Shown: positions 25,643-34,552 of the stretch, in pieces | Layout of the letters: each line of letters opens with the position of its first letter | How positions within the stretch are numbered: the first letter of the stretch is position 1 | Assembly (NCBI RefSeq): GCF_002368295.1 | Contig: NZ_AP018248.1 | Location: forward strand, 6,871,979 to 6,935,978 | DNA: 64,000 bases | Source: Tolypothrix tenuis PCC 7101 | GTDB lineage: Bacteria > Cyanobacteriota > Cyanobacteriia > Cyanobacteriales > Nostocaceae | Direction: 5' to 3' | Notes under the pieces: generated by a model | The model's input: only the letters and a program-made list of their open reading frames with translations | Told to the model about the DNA's origin: nothing | Database searches by the model: none | Made by a program: the position numbers and the translations under genes

Positions 25643-26206
25643 CTAAACTTGCAACTCAAACCCAGGTAATATATCTTCTCCAGAAAGAATTGCTGGCATT
25701 TGTAAAATTTCTACAGATTGATTGAGGCGGTAAATTTCTACTCTTGCATCTTGATGATTAATCAGCCAGCCCAAATGCAAACCATTTTCTATGTATTCCT
25801 GCATTTTGTCTTGCAGAGTTTTTAGCCTATCTGTTTCAGAACGCAGTTCAATGGCAAAATCAGGTACAAGTGGCGGAAATTTTTTTCGCTGTTCTGGTGT
25901 TAAAGCTTCCCAGCGTTCCAACTTTACCCAAGCTGCATCAGGGGAACGTTTAGCACCATTTGGCAGGATAAAAATAGTTGAAGAACTAAAAACTTTGCCT
26001 AATTTGGTTTGACGGTTCCAATTATTCAAGTCTGTAATTAAGTCTGCTTCTTGATTTCCGCTTTCTCCTCCTACTGGTGGCACAATGATTAATTCTCCTG
26101 CTGCATTCATTTCTAGGCTTAAATCTTGATTAGCAATACACAATTGATAAAATTGCTCATCAGTTAAATGAGCAATCGGTTCGAGATTGAGGACAACTGT
26201 ATTCAT
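25643..26206 (-). CDS. Uma2-family protein (DUF820, putative PD-(D/E)XK nuclease fold)
   Basis: 187 residues. Recognised by the DUF820 pattern: GELIIVPPVGGESG near 37-50, SPDAAWVKLERWEAL, VPDFAIELRSETDRLKTLQDKMQEYIENGLHLGWLI. The Asp/Glu...Glu-x-Lys-like spacing of the PD-(D/E)XK superfamily is partly visible (PDFAIELRS). Such genes are abundant and mostly uncharacterised in cyanobacteria, often mobile. A second, divergent Uma2 gene lies 135 bp away and a third at 56490. Biochemical activity is unproven for most members. Confidence 0.88.
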   Translation of the reverse strand: MNTVVLNLEPIAHLTDEQFYQLCIANQDLSLEMNAAGELIIVPPVGGESGNQEADLITDLNNWNRQTKLGKVFSSSTIFILPNGAKRSPDAAWVKLERWEALTPEQRKKFPPLVPDFAIELRSETDRLKTLQDKMQEYIENGLHLGWLINHQDARVEIYRLNQSVEILQMPAILSGEDILPGFELQV

Positions 26207-26341
26207 TAAACTTTTCCTCGTGCTTTTTTGCTAACGCTTAGTTGCCTTTAGCTACAAGTTTAGCAGTGTAAATTAATCTCTTTTTCTTCATTCACAGCTT
26301 TGCTAGAGTGAGGATGATTCGGCAACTTTGAGGATTGGCAA

Positions 26342-27052
26342 ATGGTTAGAGAGTACTCACCCGAAATACAATCCAATTCGCCACAACGAAATCTACCCCC
26401 GCTTCAAAGTGGCGATCGCCTGACTCGTCCAGAATTTGAACGGCGCTATGCAGCTGCACCCCACATCAAGAAAGCAGAACTGATTGAAGGAATTGTTTAC
26501 GTGGCATCTCCCTTAAGACATGAACAGCATGGCAAACCCCACAGCCGAGTTATCACTTGGTTAGGAGTCTACCAATCCCTGACTCCTGGTGTTGACTTGA
26601 GTGATGCCCCAACAGTTAGGCTTGATTTGGATAACGAACCACAACCAGATGCAGTATTGTTTCTTGAATCTGCTGTAGGTGGGCAAACGCGATTGAGTAA
26701 CGATGGCTATATTGAAGGCGCACCTGAGTTAATTGTGGAAATTGCCGCCAGTAGTGCCGCGATTGATCGGGGTAGCAAAAAACAGGCTTATCGCCGTAAC
26801 GGGGTGCTGGAGTATGTAATCTGGCAATCTTACGAAAATCAAATTGAATGGTTTTACCTCACCGATGGCGACTATCAATTACTATCTCCCGATACAGATG
26901 GGATTATTCGCTCTCAGGTGTTTCCAGGTTTGTGGTTAGCAGTTGAGGCGCTGTTAAATAATCAGATGGCACAGGTTTTAGAGGTAGTGCAAGCTGGGTT
27001 AAAGTCACCAGAACATTATGAGTTTGTGCAGCTGTTAAGGGAAAAGAAGTAA
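26342..27052 (+). CDS. Uma2-family protein (DUF820)
   Basis: 236 residues, larger than its neighbour. Family wording: LTRPEFERRYAAAPHIKKAELIEGIVYVASP, LDLDNEPQPDAVLFLE, APELIVEIAASSAAIDRGSKKQAYRRNGVLEYVIW. D of QPDAV and E of LIVEIAA fit the nuclease-fold acidic positions, with K following in GSKKQAYRR. Transcribed divergently from the 25643 gene, with a shared 135-bp promoter region. Role unknown. Confidence 0.88.
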   Translation: MVREYSPEIQSNSPQRNLPPLQSGDRLTRPEFERRYAAAPHIKKAELIEGIVYVASPLRHEQHGKPHSRVITWLGVYQSLTPGVDLSDAPTVRLDLDNEPQPDAVLFLESAVGGQTRLSNDGYIEGAPELIVEIAASSAAIDRGSKKQAYRRNGVLEYVIWQSYENQIEWFYLTDGDYQLLSPDTDGIIRSQVFPGLWLAVEALLNNQMAQVLEVVQAGLKSPEHYEFVQLLREKK

Positions 27053-27470
27053 AAGAGCGATCGCTTCTGTATTACTCCTCAAGTTTTACTTCAATGTTGT
27101 AGTGTTTTCTCAATAACATAGCAAAAAAGCACAAATCCTCACTCTCAGCAAAATGCAGATATTACCTTGGTGAGAATTAAGCAGGTAAAGAGCCGCAAAT
27201 ATTAAATAAACTTAGCTATTTAACAATAAATGTCAATTCCGTGGTATTATGCCGTCATGGTTTGCAAATTCCGCCCAATTTAGATAAATCACTAAATAGG
27301 GCGGTGTTCCTTTTTGGTAGTTAGCCTGTAACTAAGCCACAAAAATTTCTTTTATAAAATCTATCTTTGGGGTGTCGCGAAAACTTACCCAAGTAAAAAC
27401 CTATCAACCAGGTGATTTTGACATTGGTTGTGTAGTATTTTTGGTGCAAGACTGTCTTAAGGTTTACCCA
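27053..27470. other. Leader region of psb32 with a hairpin
   Basis: No gene assigned. Coding could be read back in frame to 27372 but those 33 residues show no conservation with Psb32. Contains the terminator-like hairpin at 27271-27314. Confidence 0.45.
27271..27314 (+). terminator. Strong hairpin followed by T-run
   Basis: CCGCCCAATTTAG (27271-27283) pairs with CTAAATAGGGCGG (27292-27304), two mismatched bases, eight-base loop, followed by TGTTCCTTTTT. It lies 220 bp after the Uma2 stop and 157 bp before psb32; it may end the Uma2 message or a short untranslated RNA, or attenuate psb32. Confidence 0.6.
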
Positions 27471-28214
27471 ATGAAACAGCTCCTCAACCAAGTAATCATC
27501 ATCCAAAAATATCTTATTAGGCTACTTCTGCCACTAATTGCGATCGCTCTAGTTTCTTTTCTAGTTGTACCATCGGCGTTAGCTACTGGTGCATATCAAA
27601 TACCTGACCTAGCAGCTGATAATAGCACCTGGGTTGTAGATGAAGCCGACGCAATTAGCCGGATTAATGAAGGTAAGATTAGCAGCACTTTATCGGATTT
27701 AGCGAAAAAAACTGGATACGAAACCAGAATTGTCACCATCCGCCGACTTGACTATGGAGAAACACCAGAAAGTTTCGCCAAAGCATTGTTGGAAAAATGG
27801 TTCCCCACCAAAGAAGCACAAGCCAATCAAACTTTATTGGTAATTGACACTGTGACAAATGGTACCGCCATTATTACAGGCGATAAAGTCAAGTCTTTGC
27901 TGACAGACTCTATTGCTGAGAGTGTCGCTTCTGAGACCGTGATGGCACCGTTACGCGATGGTAACAAATACAACCAAGCTTTCTTGGATGCGAGCGATCG
28001 CCTAGTCGCTGTTCTCTCTGGAGAAACAGATCCCGGCCCACCAAAAATAGTTGAGAATGTGCAGGTAGAAGGCACATTTAAGACAGCAGAAGAAACTAAC
28101 AAAGATAAAGGTAATGCTACTGCTTGGGTAGTAGGGTTATTAATTGCCGCTACTGTTATCCCAATGGCAACTTACTATCTTTACCAAGTTAATCAACCAT
28201 CAAATAATGGTTAA
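27471..28214 (+). CDS. TPM-domain thylakoid protein, Psb32 homologue
   Basis: 247 residues from ATG 27471. Signal or TM segment at about 16-38 (LIRLLLPLIAIALVSFLVVPSALA), TPM domain about 45-200 with STWVVDEADAISRINEGKI, LDYGETPESFAKALLEKWFP and QTLLVIDTVTNGTAIITGD, and a second TM segment near the C terminus (AWVVGLLIAATVIPMATYYLY). In Synechocystis and plants (Psb32/TLP18.3) this protein protects and helps repair photosystem II under high light. The lumenal placement follows from the two membrane segments. Confidence 0.85.
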   Translation: MKQLLNQVIIIQKYLIRLLLPLIAIALVSFLVVPSALATGAYQIPDLAADNSTWVVDEADAISRINEGKISSTLSDLAKKTGYETRIVTIRRLDYGETPESFAKALLEKWFPTKEAQANQTLLVIDTVTNGTAIITGDKVKSLLTDSIAESVASETVMAPLRDGNKYNQAFLDASDRLVAVLSGETDPGPPKIVENVQVEGTFKTAEETNKDKGNATAWVVGLLIAATVIPMATYYLYQVNQPSNNG

Positions 28215-28258
28215 TAGTTGACTGTTGACTGTTAACCGTCAACTGTTAACGGTCAACA
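28215..28258. repeat. STRR tract: TTGACTG/GTTAAC units
   Basis: Tandem TTGACTG units merge into inverted GTTAACCGTCAAC / GTTAACGGTCAAC blocks, giving a palindromic tract between psb32 and the DUF4346 gene that may also act as a transcript end. Confidence 0.75.
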
Positions 28259-28271
28259 TGAGCATTTTAGT

Positions 28272-28661
28272 TTAATCTTGAATGTACTCTTGCCCTGTCA
28301 CTAAAGCGACCTCAGCGCGCACAAATTCTCTACCTAAATAGGCTGCATGGTCTAAAAAACTGACTGGACAGGGCTGAGTTTCTTCAAATATTTTGACGCA
28401 AAGTTCTTTGGCTGTTCTCCCGCTAAATACAGTTGTATGAGTTCTTTGTACTTTACCTTTAGCCGGAATTACCTTCCCGGTTTCGGGATCTACAGCTAAA
28501 CCATGCTCATCAATTACATTTGTAAAATGCTTGGCATAAATTAACTTTGCCTCCCGATCCAAGTAGATAATGAAATATCCGCTAGGGTCAAGGTCAATAT
28601 GACGCTGAGACAGCTGATCGTCAATTGCAGCCAAGTCTTCTACCATCAAATCCATAGTCAT
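28272..28661 (-). CDS. DUF4346 family protein
   Basis: 129 residues. The start MTMDLMVEDLAAIDDQLSQRHIDLDPSGYFIIYLDRE and the central VDPETGKVIPAKGKV, plus the C-terminal SFLDHAAYLGREFVRAE, match the cyanobacterial/plastid-lineage DUF4346 proteins as I recall them. Small soluble protein without TM segments; members in other phyla occur fused or near thymidylate-type or pterin enzymes but no role is established here. Stand-alone, closely followed by a tract of STRR. Confidence 0.75.
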   Translation of the reverse strand: MTMDLMVEDLAAIDDQLSQRHIDLDPSGYFIIYLDREAKLIYAKHFTNVIDEHGLAVDPETGKVIPAKGKVQRTHTTVFSGRTAKELCVKIFEETQPCPVSFLDHAAYLGREFVRAEVALVTGQEYIQD

Positions 28662-28765
28662 TATTTAAATCAGATTTCTGCAAATTTTTTTCTACTCCAT
28701 TTCCAGTGTAATTCTTCCGTTCATCACTTCCTGTAGATTCTGCATAATTTTGCCATTTCTGATAG

Positions 28766-29947
28766 CTAAGAATTGCTGTTACTAAAAGGTAACTCGGCAT
28801 TCATCGCTTCAATTTCTTGCTGTTCGAGTTGGTTAACTTCCCGAATATAAGGCAGTAAAATCTGTTCTAAACGGGCGTTGTAAAAGCGGTGCAAACTCTG
28901 ATTTGGCTTGGCTGGAAAGCCGCGCCGTTTTTTGTGTCTTCCACCAGCACCAGGATCAAACATTTGAATATCATGAGCGATCGCCCATTCAATTGGCGAG
29001 TAATAGCAAGCATCAAAATGTAGGCAATCTATTTCTTGAAAACTGCCCCAATAGCGACCATATAATCTATCACCTTTATATAAACAAAAAGACATTCCTA
29101 TGGGGTGACGATTATCTTGCTCGCTATAAGCAGCGAAAAACACAACGCGATGGCGATAATTGCTATGTAATTGCTCAAAAAAGCGTTTTGTCAGGTATTT
29201 ACTACCCCACCAACCGAACTTATCACAAGTATCCGCATAGAACTGGTACATCAAGGGAAACAAAGAATGGGGAATTTCATCACCCGTCAGTGGTTGCAGT
29301 GTTAAACCTGCTTTTTCAACTGCTTTGCGTTCCCGCTTAATATTGCGGCGTTGATTGGCGTTAAACACAGCCAAGTAATCATCAAAATTCTGAAATCCAT
29401 CATTCTCCCAAATGTAACTGTGATGTAACCAACTGCTAAAACCTTGTCGTTCCAGCACAGCACGCCATTCGGGATCGACATAGAGAAAATGACACCCAGA
29501 GATGCGATTTTGGGAGCAGAAAGAATCAATCTCATGCACCATCATGCCTGTAATTTCATCCTCATCTTCGCCAGGTGCAATTAAAAAGCGATAGCCTTCA
29601 GCTGGAGTAAAGGGTGTCATGCCCAATAATTTCGGGTAATAGTCTACCCCAATGCGTTCCGCTAAACTTGCCCACTGGTGATCGAAGACAAATTCCCCTG
29701 CACTATGTCCTTTTAAATAAAGTGGAGCCGCAGCAATCAGTGTTCTGTCGCGCCATAAGGTTAAGTGATTTGGTAACCAACCAGTTTTTCTGGTAGCACT
29801 GTGGGATGTTTCCAGATTATTCAGCCACTCCCACTCTAAAAACGGGGTTTTGAGCGGTAATGCTAAAGCATCCCAAGCTTCTTGAGGTATCTCAGCAATT
29901 TTGCTGATCCAAGCAATAGAATAGCGAGGTTTCAGTTTTTCTACCAT
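28766..29947 (-). CDS. FemAB/GNAT-like acyltransferase (DUF482-type)
   Basis: 393 residues from ATG 29947; the open frame runs 31 codons further upstream but that part (PNPQSPVPNPQS) is translated STRR. N- and C-terminal GNAT-type halves: TPFLEWEWLNNLE, LAAAPLYLKGHS-like strand, then NANQRRNIKRERKAVEKAG, YADTCDKFGWWGSKYLTKRFFEQL and FDPGAGGRHKKRRGF. These are the signatures of the family annotated as peptidoglycan biosynthesis/recognition acyltransferases. Substrate not known; soluble, no signal peptide. Confidence 0.82.
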   Translation of the reverse strand: MVEKLKPRYSIAWISKIAEIPQEAWDALALPLKTPFLEWEWLNNLETSHSATRKTGWLPNHLTLWRDRTLIAAAPLYLKGHSAGEFVFDHQWASLAERIGVDYYPKLLGMTPFTPAEGYRFLIAPGEDEDEITGMMVHEIDSFCSQNRISGCHFLYVDPEWRAVLERQGFSSWLHHSYIWENDGFQNFDDYLAVFNANQRRNIKRERKAVEKAGLTLQPLTGDEIPHSLFPLMYQFYADTCDKFGWWGSKYLTKRFFEQLHSNYRHRVVFFAAYSEQDNRHPIGMSFCLYKGDRLYGRYWGSFQEIDCLHFDACYYSPIEWAIAHDIQMFDPGAGGRHKKRRGFPAKPNQSLHRFYNARLEQILLPYIREVNQLEQQEIEAMNAELPFSNSNS

Positions 29948-29954
29948 CGTCTCA

Positions 29955-30088
29955 GGGGTTAGGGACTGGGGATTGGGTACTGGGGACTGGGGATTGGGGA
30001 ATGAGGAAGATGAGGGAGAGGGGAAAATTACTGTTAGCAATTACCAATGCCCTATGCCCTATGCCCCATGCCCCATTTCCAATACCCA
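29955..30088. repeat. STRR cluster (GGGGACT, GGGGATT, CCCTATG, CCCCATG units)
   Basis: GGGACTGGGGATTGGG-type units (29960-30002) and AATGCCCTATGCCC/ATGCCCC units (30046-30080). Lies between two minus-strand genes and forms an in-frame 5' extension of the acyltransferase frame. Confidence 0.85.
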
Positions 30089-30105
30089 ATCTTTTTTAGG
30101 GTAAT

Positions 30106-30798
30106 CTAAGATGCTGGTCGTTGCAGGCGGTAGTGTAAAAACACTTCTTGATCGACCTGGTTAACCTCTAGAAGTTCGAGGCGGGGTGCTAAATTAGCAG
30201 GGAATCCGGTACTTTCCGCAGGTGTAGGTGCGGTAGCACCAGCCAAAATCAGTGGACATACGGTTAACCATAATTCATCTATTAAATCTAATTCCAACAT
30301 TGAAGCTACCAATTCCCCGCCTCCCAGTATCACTAAGCGTGTTATATGTAGAAGAGCCAGGTGTTGCAGCGTGGCAAGAAGGTCTATCTTGCCCTGTGGT
30401 GTTTCAAAAACTAAAATCTGCTCAAACTCTGAGCGTCCTCGCCAAAAACTTGCCCCGGCTGTAGTCGTGAGCAACCAACGTGGAACCGGTTGTTGAAAAA
30501 AGTGAATTTCCGGATTAAGGTTACCAGATTGTGTAATGACTATATGAACTGGCTGGGTAGATTTGCCCGCTTTTGTTCGATTTTGCAGCAATGTTGGATG
30601 TGATACGGTTAATGTAGTACCGTATGCACGGAGAGTACCGGCACCGAAGAGAGTGGCATCAGAGGCAGCGATTTGTTTTTCCAGGTGTGCTTTATCAGCC
30701 TTTGAGCCGAAACGAGCAGGCGATCGCCTAAAATCTGCTATCTTGCCATCTGCACTCATTGCCAAAACCACTGTGGTATGAGGACGATGTTGCACCAT
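30106..30798 (-). CDS. RibD C-terminal/dihydrofolate-reductase-fold reductase
   Basis: 230 residues. Begins RPHTTVVLAMSADGKIADFRRSPARFGSKADKAHLEKQIAASDATLFGAGTLRAYG, the NADPH-binding start of RibD reductase domains (SxDGKIA, D..LFGAGTLR), followed later by RLVILGGGELVASMLELDLIDELWLTVCPLILAG, the second conserved block. The deaminase domain of bifunctional RibD is absent. Could be the pyrimidine reductase of riboflavin synthesis or a paralogue acting on other pteridine/pyrimidine substrates; the sequence alone does not decide. Stand-alone. Confidence 0.85.
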   Translation of the reverse strand: MVQHRPHTTVVLAMSADGKIADFRRSPARFGSKADKAHLEKQIAASDATLFGAGTLRAYGTTLTVSHPTLLQNRTKAGKSTQPVHIVITQSGNLNPEIHFFQQPVPRWLLTTTAGASFWRGRSEFEQILVFETPQGKIDLLATLQHLALLHITRLVILGGGELVASMLELDLIDELWLTVCPLILAGATAPTPAESTGFPANLAPRLELLEVNQVDQEVFLHYRLQRPAS

Positions 30799-31089
30799 TT
30801 AGTTGCTTTGAGATTTGGAATTTTTTCTTGCTGTATGTTATTTACCAAAAATTCATATATGCAAGCTGCTGTTTAGTGATTTCCCTATTGTAGAGATATG
30901 CAACACAAGTCTTGTTTAAATCTAACCTCCGGAGGTTTTGGTATACCAGGTTTCATTTTGCGGATGCAAACTTTGTTATTTTTAGAATTTGTCAATAAAG
31001 TAGTCATAACTTAATGCAATGTCTCATCTAGCTGGTTTAATTGCATATCTTTGGCTGTTTTGGTTTGCAGATGCGAAGTGAGACGTTAG

Positions 31090-33216
31090 ATGGCTAAGTC
31101 CCGTCAATCATCCTTTCGGCGTATATTATTGACAAGAATCTTGCTGGTGTTTGTGCCAGTATTATTGATAGGTGAGATTGCCGCCTTAAATAAGGCGCGG
31201 AATAGCCTATTAAAAAATGCTAAACAAAATTTAACCGAAAGCGCCGTTATGAAGGGGGAGAAGATTGCAGATGCGATCGCTACCCTCAAGACTAGTTTGC
31301 TGATTATTAGTAAAACACAAATTATCGAGTCTCCTTCCCCAGCAGAGACGGAAGAATTTTTGCATAAAATCTCACAACAACTACCAAGCAAAATTGATTG
31401 TATTCAATTAAAAAATTTGCAAACCAACAAAATCGTTGCTAGTAGTTGTGACGGTAAACCCATAGGAGAAGAAAATTCATTTGTCCCTAGTCAAGGAGTT
31501 GATATTAAGGTAGTTTTACCACCTAAGCTAGGAACAACTGGTACAAGAGATACTAAAAATCAACTACAACTATTACTTACTGCCCCAGTTTACGATAAAG
31601 GGGGTAAATTACTTTATAGTTTAAGTCTTCAGTCGGCATTGTACCAACAAACTGCTAGTAAGCCGGGATCGCTGACAGGCTCGATGGTAGTCATTGCTGA
31701 AGATGGCACAATTTTAGCGCACCCAGCACCAGAAAGAGTGGGCAGTAATATTCAAGAAGATGGTCATGCTACCCAACTCCAAAACACAATTAAAAATACT
31801 GCGATTGGAGAAACTGGCTCTACAAATTTGGCTTTTAAAGAAGGAAAAGAACTATTAGCTGGTTATAAAATAATTAGCAATCCTCTTCAAGAACAATCGC
31901 CGCAAAAATGGATTGTTTTAGCTGTTACTACTACAGATAGCGCTCTGTTTGGTTTAGAAGAAATCAAACTAATTCTTATTGTTTTAACAGTTGGGTTAAT
32001 AGGTGCCAGCTTATTAGCATCTTTATATTTAGCTCCTTATCTCGCCAACCCCGTAGAAGAATTACGCGATTACGCACTCAATATTGATAACCACCACAGC
32101 GCGCAACCAGTTCCCCATAACTTTAAAATTCGGGAGTTTAATCAATTAGCACAAGCCTTAGACCAAATGGTTGAGAGGCTGAAAGCTTGGGCAGAAGAAT
32201 TAGAAAGTGCATGGAAAGAAGCCAAAACTGCTAACCAAGTTAAAAGCCAGTTCTTAGCCACAACTTCCCATGAATTGCGAAATCCGCTAAATATTATTAT
32301 CAATTGTGTGCGCCTGGTTCACGATGGTTTGTGTGATAACCGGGAAGAAGAAATGGAATTTCTCAAGCGTGCCGATGAAACAGCGATTCATTTATTAGGA
32401 ATTATCAATGATTTGCTCGATATTTCTAAAATTGAAGCTGGTAAACTTTCTGTAGTTACAGAACCGCTTGACCTGCGAAAATTATTGCTGGAAGTAATCA
32501 ATATTCAATCAGTAAATGTGCTACAAAGAGGCTTGCAATTAAAAACTGATTTGGGTAGCGAACTGATTCCTGTGAAAGCAGACGCAGCAAAACTGAAGCA
32601 AGTACTCATTAATGTTATTGGTAATGCTACTAAATTCACCGAACAAGGAAGCATTACGATCGCTTGTGAAATGCAATCAACTAACGATCAATCTCAAGTG
32701 TTAATTCATGTCACAGATACAGGCATGGGGATTGATCCCGCCCAACAGCACAAGCTATTTCGCCCTTTTGTGATGGTAGATGGTGCCAGTACACGCAAAA
32801 TTGAGGGTACAGGATTAGGTTTGGCGATTTCACGCAACTTAATCGAACTCATGAAAGGTACTATTACTCTCACAAGTGCCGGACTTAATCAAGGTACAAC
32901 AGTCACGATCGCATTGCCTTTAATTGATATTTCTCTATTATCTTCTCCAGAAGAAAAAGGAAATTTAGAGGATATTGAAATCGCCACTGCAGATGAGGTA
33001 AAAAGCGAAATGAACGGTTATGCTAACCTACAAGCACAACCGCTACTTGAAGCAACAGAAATTGAAGACTCTCCCACAACAGAGATAGACGAAGCCGAAG
33101 ACAAACTACCGCTTTTAGAAAATACCTGCCAACTGACTTTGTTAACTCCACAAAGTATTTTTTCTAGCCGAACTGCGGGAGAAGCTTGTGCTAATGGCAC
33201 TGTTGTGGAAAGGTGA
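31090..33216 (+). CDS. Membrane sensor histidine kinase with Cache-type sensor
   Basis: 708 residues. TM1 at about 10-30, an extracytoplasmic sensor of some 255 residues (Cache wording: LTAPVYDKGGKLLYSLSLQ, GSMVVIAEDGTILAHPAPERVGSN), TM2 at about 291-317, a HAMP-like linker, then HisKA with H394 (TTSHELRNPLNI) and HATPase boxes (NVIGNATKFTEQG, DTGMGIDP, GTGLGLAI). After the ATPase domain an acidic Glu/Asp-rich tail of about 80 residues follows; no receiver domain. No adjacent response regulator, so its partner is encoded elsewhere. Likely senses a small extracellular ligand or redox/nutrient state, but which is unknown. Confidence 0.92.
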   Translation: MAKSRQSSFRRILLTRILLVFVPVLLIGEIAALNKARNSLLKNAKQNLTESAVMKGEKIADAIATLKTSLLIISKTQIIESPSPAETEEFLHKISQQLPSKIDCIQLKNLQTNKIVASSCDGKPIGEENSFVPSQGVDIKVVLPPKLGTTGTRDTKNQLQLLLTAPVYDKGGKLLYSLSLQSALYQQTASKPGSLTGSMVVIAEDGTILAHPAPERVGSNIQEDGHATQLQNTIKNTAIGETGSTNLAFKEGKELLAGYKIISNPLQEQSPQKWIVLAVTTTDSALFGLEEIKLILIVLTVGLIGASLLASLYLAPYLANPVEELRDYALNIDNHHSAQPVPHNFKIREFNQLAQALDQMVERLKAWAEELESAWKEAKTANQVKSQFLATTSHELRNPLNIIINCVRLVHDGLCDNREEEMEFLKRADETAIHLLGIINDLLDISKIEAGKLSVVTEPLDLRKLLLEVINIQSVNVLQRGLQLKTDLGSELIPVKADAAKLKQVLINVIGNATKFTEQGSITIACEMQSTNDQSQVLIHVTDTGMGIDPAQQHKLFRPFVMVDGASTRKIEGTGLGLAISRNLIELMKGTITLTSAGLNQGTTVTIALPLIDISLLSSPEEKGNLEDIEIATADEVKSEMNGYANLQAQPLLEATEIEDSPTTEIDEAEDKLPLLENTCQLTLLTPQSIFSSRTAGEACANGTVVER

Positions 33217-33221
33217 GAAAT

Positions 33222-33384
33222 GGGGCATGGGGCATTGGGCATTGGGCATTGGGCATGGAATAAGACTTGGAAAGATACGATTAATCGTGTCTGTACTCAA
33301 AAATCAAACAAAAGTTAGATAATCATTTCAAGTTTTGCCCAATTACCAATTACCCATTACCCATTACCAATTACCCATTACCCA
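33222..33384. repeat. STRR clusters (GGGGCAT/GGGCATT and ATTACCC units)
   Basis: GGGGCAT and GGGCATT units at 33222-33256 and ATTACCA/ATTACCC units at 33339-33384. The second tract runs into the 3' end of the oxidoreductase gene and supplies its last codons (LLGNG) and stop. Confidence 0.88.
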
Positions 33385-34462
33385 ACAACACAGATTCTCC
33401 ACCTTGCTGAAGAGAGGCTGTCAGTGCGGCGAGAATTTGCACTAACTCTGTAGCAACCCAGCCAGAGGAAACAATAGGGGGAGTATTTTTGAAGATACAA
33501 GTAATAAAGCGATCGCAAACTCGTTGCAAGGGTTCGCCTTTTTCTACTTGCAATGTCTCGTGGCTTTGATTGAGAGGCAAAAATTGATTGTTTTGATATT
33601 CTAATTCCCCATTTAATAAGGTTAAAGGCGATTGGCTCGACATTTCATCGAAAATCAAGCTACCACGATTACCCACAACCGCTAACCGTCTTTGTTTATC
33701 AGTATTCAACCAGCAGAGATGAATATAGGCTTGAAAACCATCTGCGTATGTCAGCATCACCCAGACTAAATCAGCTAGTCCTGGGTGGAGGGGTGAGGGG
33801 GATGAGGGAGATGGGGAAGCATCAAAATTATTTAGCTTGTCAGCTTGAACTCCTGCTCCCTGTAGCCAAACTGTACCAGTTGCTTGCACTTTTACTGGTA
33901 GTTGACCTAGCCAATTGTTAAAAATAGCAATATCGTGAATTGCTAAATCCCACAGTGCATCAACATCTTGGCGGACTGGCCCTAAATGGGTGCGGGTGGC
34001 GTAGCCGTAGCGTAAATCACCTAACTTACCTGCTTGAACAACAGCTTGGCCTTGTTCGACGGCGGGGTGAAATAAATAGGTATGATCTACCATCAATATT
34101 AAATGCCGTTGCTCTGCTAACTCGCAAAGTTCCTGACATTCTAAGGGGTCTAGAGTTAACGGCTTTTCTGCTAAAACATGGTATCCCTGATTCAAGGCAT
34201 TTTTAATCAAGTGATAATGAGTGGTAGCTGGAGTTGCGATCGCCACTGCCTGTAAATCTGGTACTTGCTTGATATCCTGCCACTCGGTTGTTAATAAGAC
34301 ATTTTCATCTAATTTATATTGCCGTTTGACGGCTGCTAATCTTTCCGGGTTGGGGTCTACAACCGCACCAATCCGTACTTGGGGATGTTCTAAAAAATTC
34401 CGTAGCAAATGCACTCCCCAACGCCCAACACCGAGGACAGCAATTGTAATTTGATTAGTCAT
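33371..34462 (-). CDS. Gfo/Idh/MocA family NAD(P)-dependent oxidoreductase
   Basis: 363 residues. Rossmann start ITIAVLGVGRWGVHLLRNF (GxGxxG as GVGRWG), AIATPATTHYHLIKNALNQGYHVLAEKPLTLD with the EKP motif, and DLAIHDIAIFNNWLG, the catalytic His-Asp region of the family. Members oxidise or reduce sugars, inositols and bile pigments; cyanobacterial biliverdin reductase is a distant relative but this protein lacks its clear features. An interior stretch near residues 215-230 (NNFDASPSPSSPSPLHPGL) looks like low-complexity insertion. The last five codons are STRR-derived. Confidence 0.88.
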   Translation of the reverse strand: MTNQITIAVLGVGRWGVHLLRNFLEHPQVRIGAVVDPNPERLAAVKRQYKLDENVLLTTEWQDIKQVPDLQAVAIATPATTHYHLIKNALNQGYHVLAEKPLTLDPLECQELCELAEQRHLILMVDHTYLFHPAVEQGQAVVQAGKLGDLRYGYATRTHLGPVRQDVDALWDLAIHDIAIFNNWLGQLPVKVQATGTVWLQGAGVQADKLNNFDASPSPSSPSPLHPGLADLVWVMLTYADGFQAYIHLCWLNTDKQRRLAVVGNRGSLIFDEMSSQSPLTLLNGELEYQNNQFLPLNQSHETLQVEKGEPLQRVCDRFITCIFKNTPPIVSSGWVATELVQILAALTASLQQGGESVLLGNG

Positions 34463-34552
34463 TAGTTATTTGCCAAGAGTCAAAATTTTGACACTGGAGT
34501 TTAGACTCTTGGGTAATAACTGCATTATCAACTCTGATATTCTCTATTGAGT

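Noticed and set aside
25643..27052. Uma2 pair as a new defence system
   Set aside because: Uma2/DUF820 genes are numerous in cyanobacteria and often isolated; no toxin-antitoxin, nuclease-helicase or other defence partner lies next to them.
27372..27470. N-terminal extension of Psb32
   Set aside because: The 33 extra residues contain no signal sequence in the right place and no similarity to Psb32; ATG 27471 precedes the membrane segment directly.
28903..29340. 145-codon plus-strand frame inside the acyltransferase gene
   Set aside because: Opposite a well-supported coding region, with improbable composition and no start signal.
29948..30040. N-terminal extension of the FemAB/GNAT-like protein
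   Set aside because: It is translated STRR (PNPQSPVPNPQS); the ATG at 29947 starts the conserved protein.
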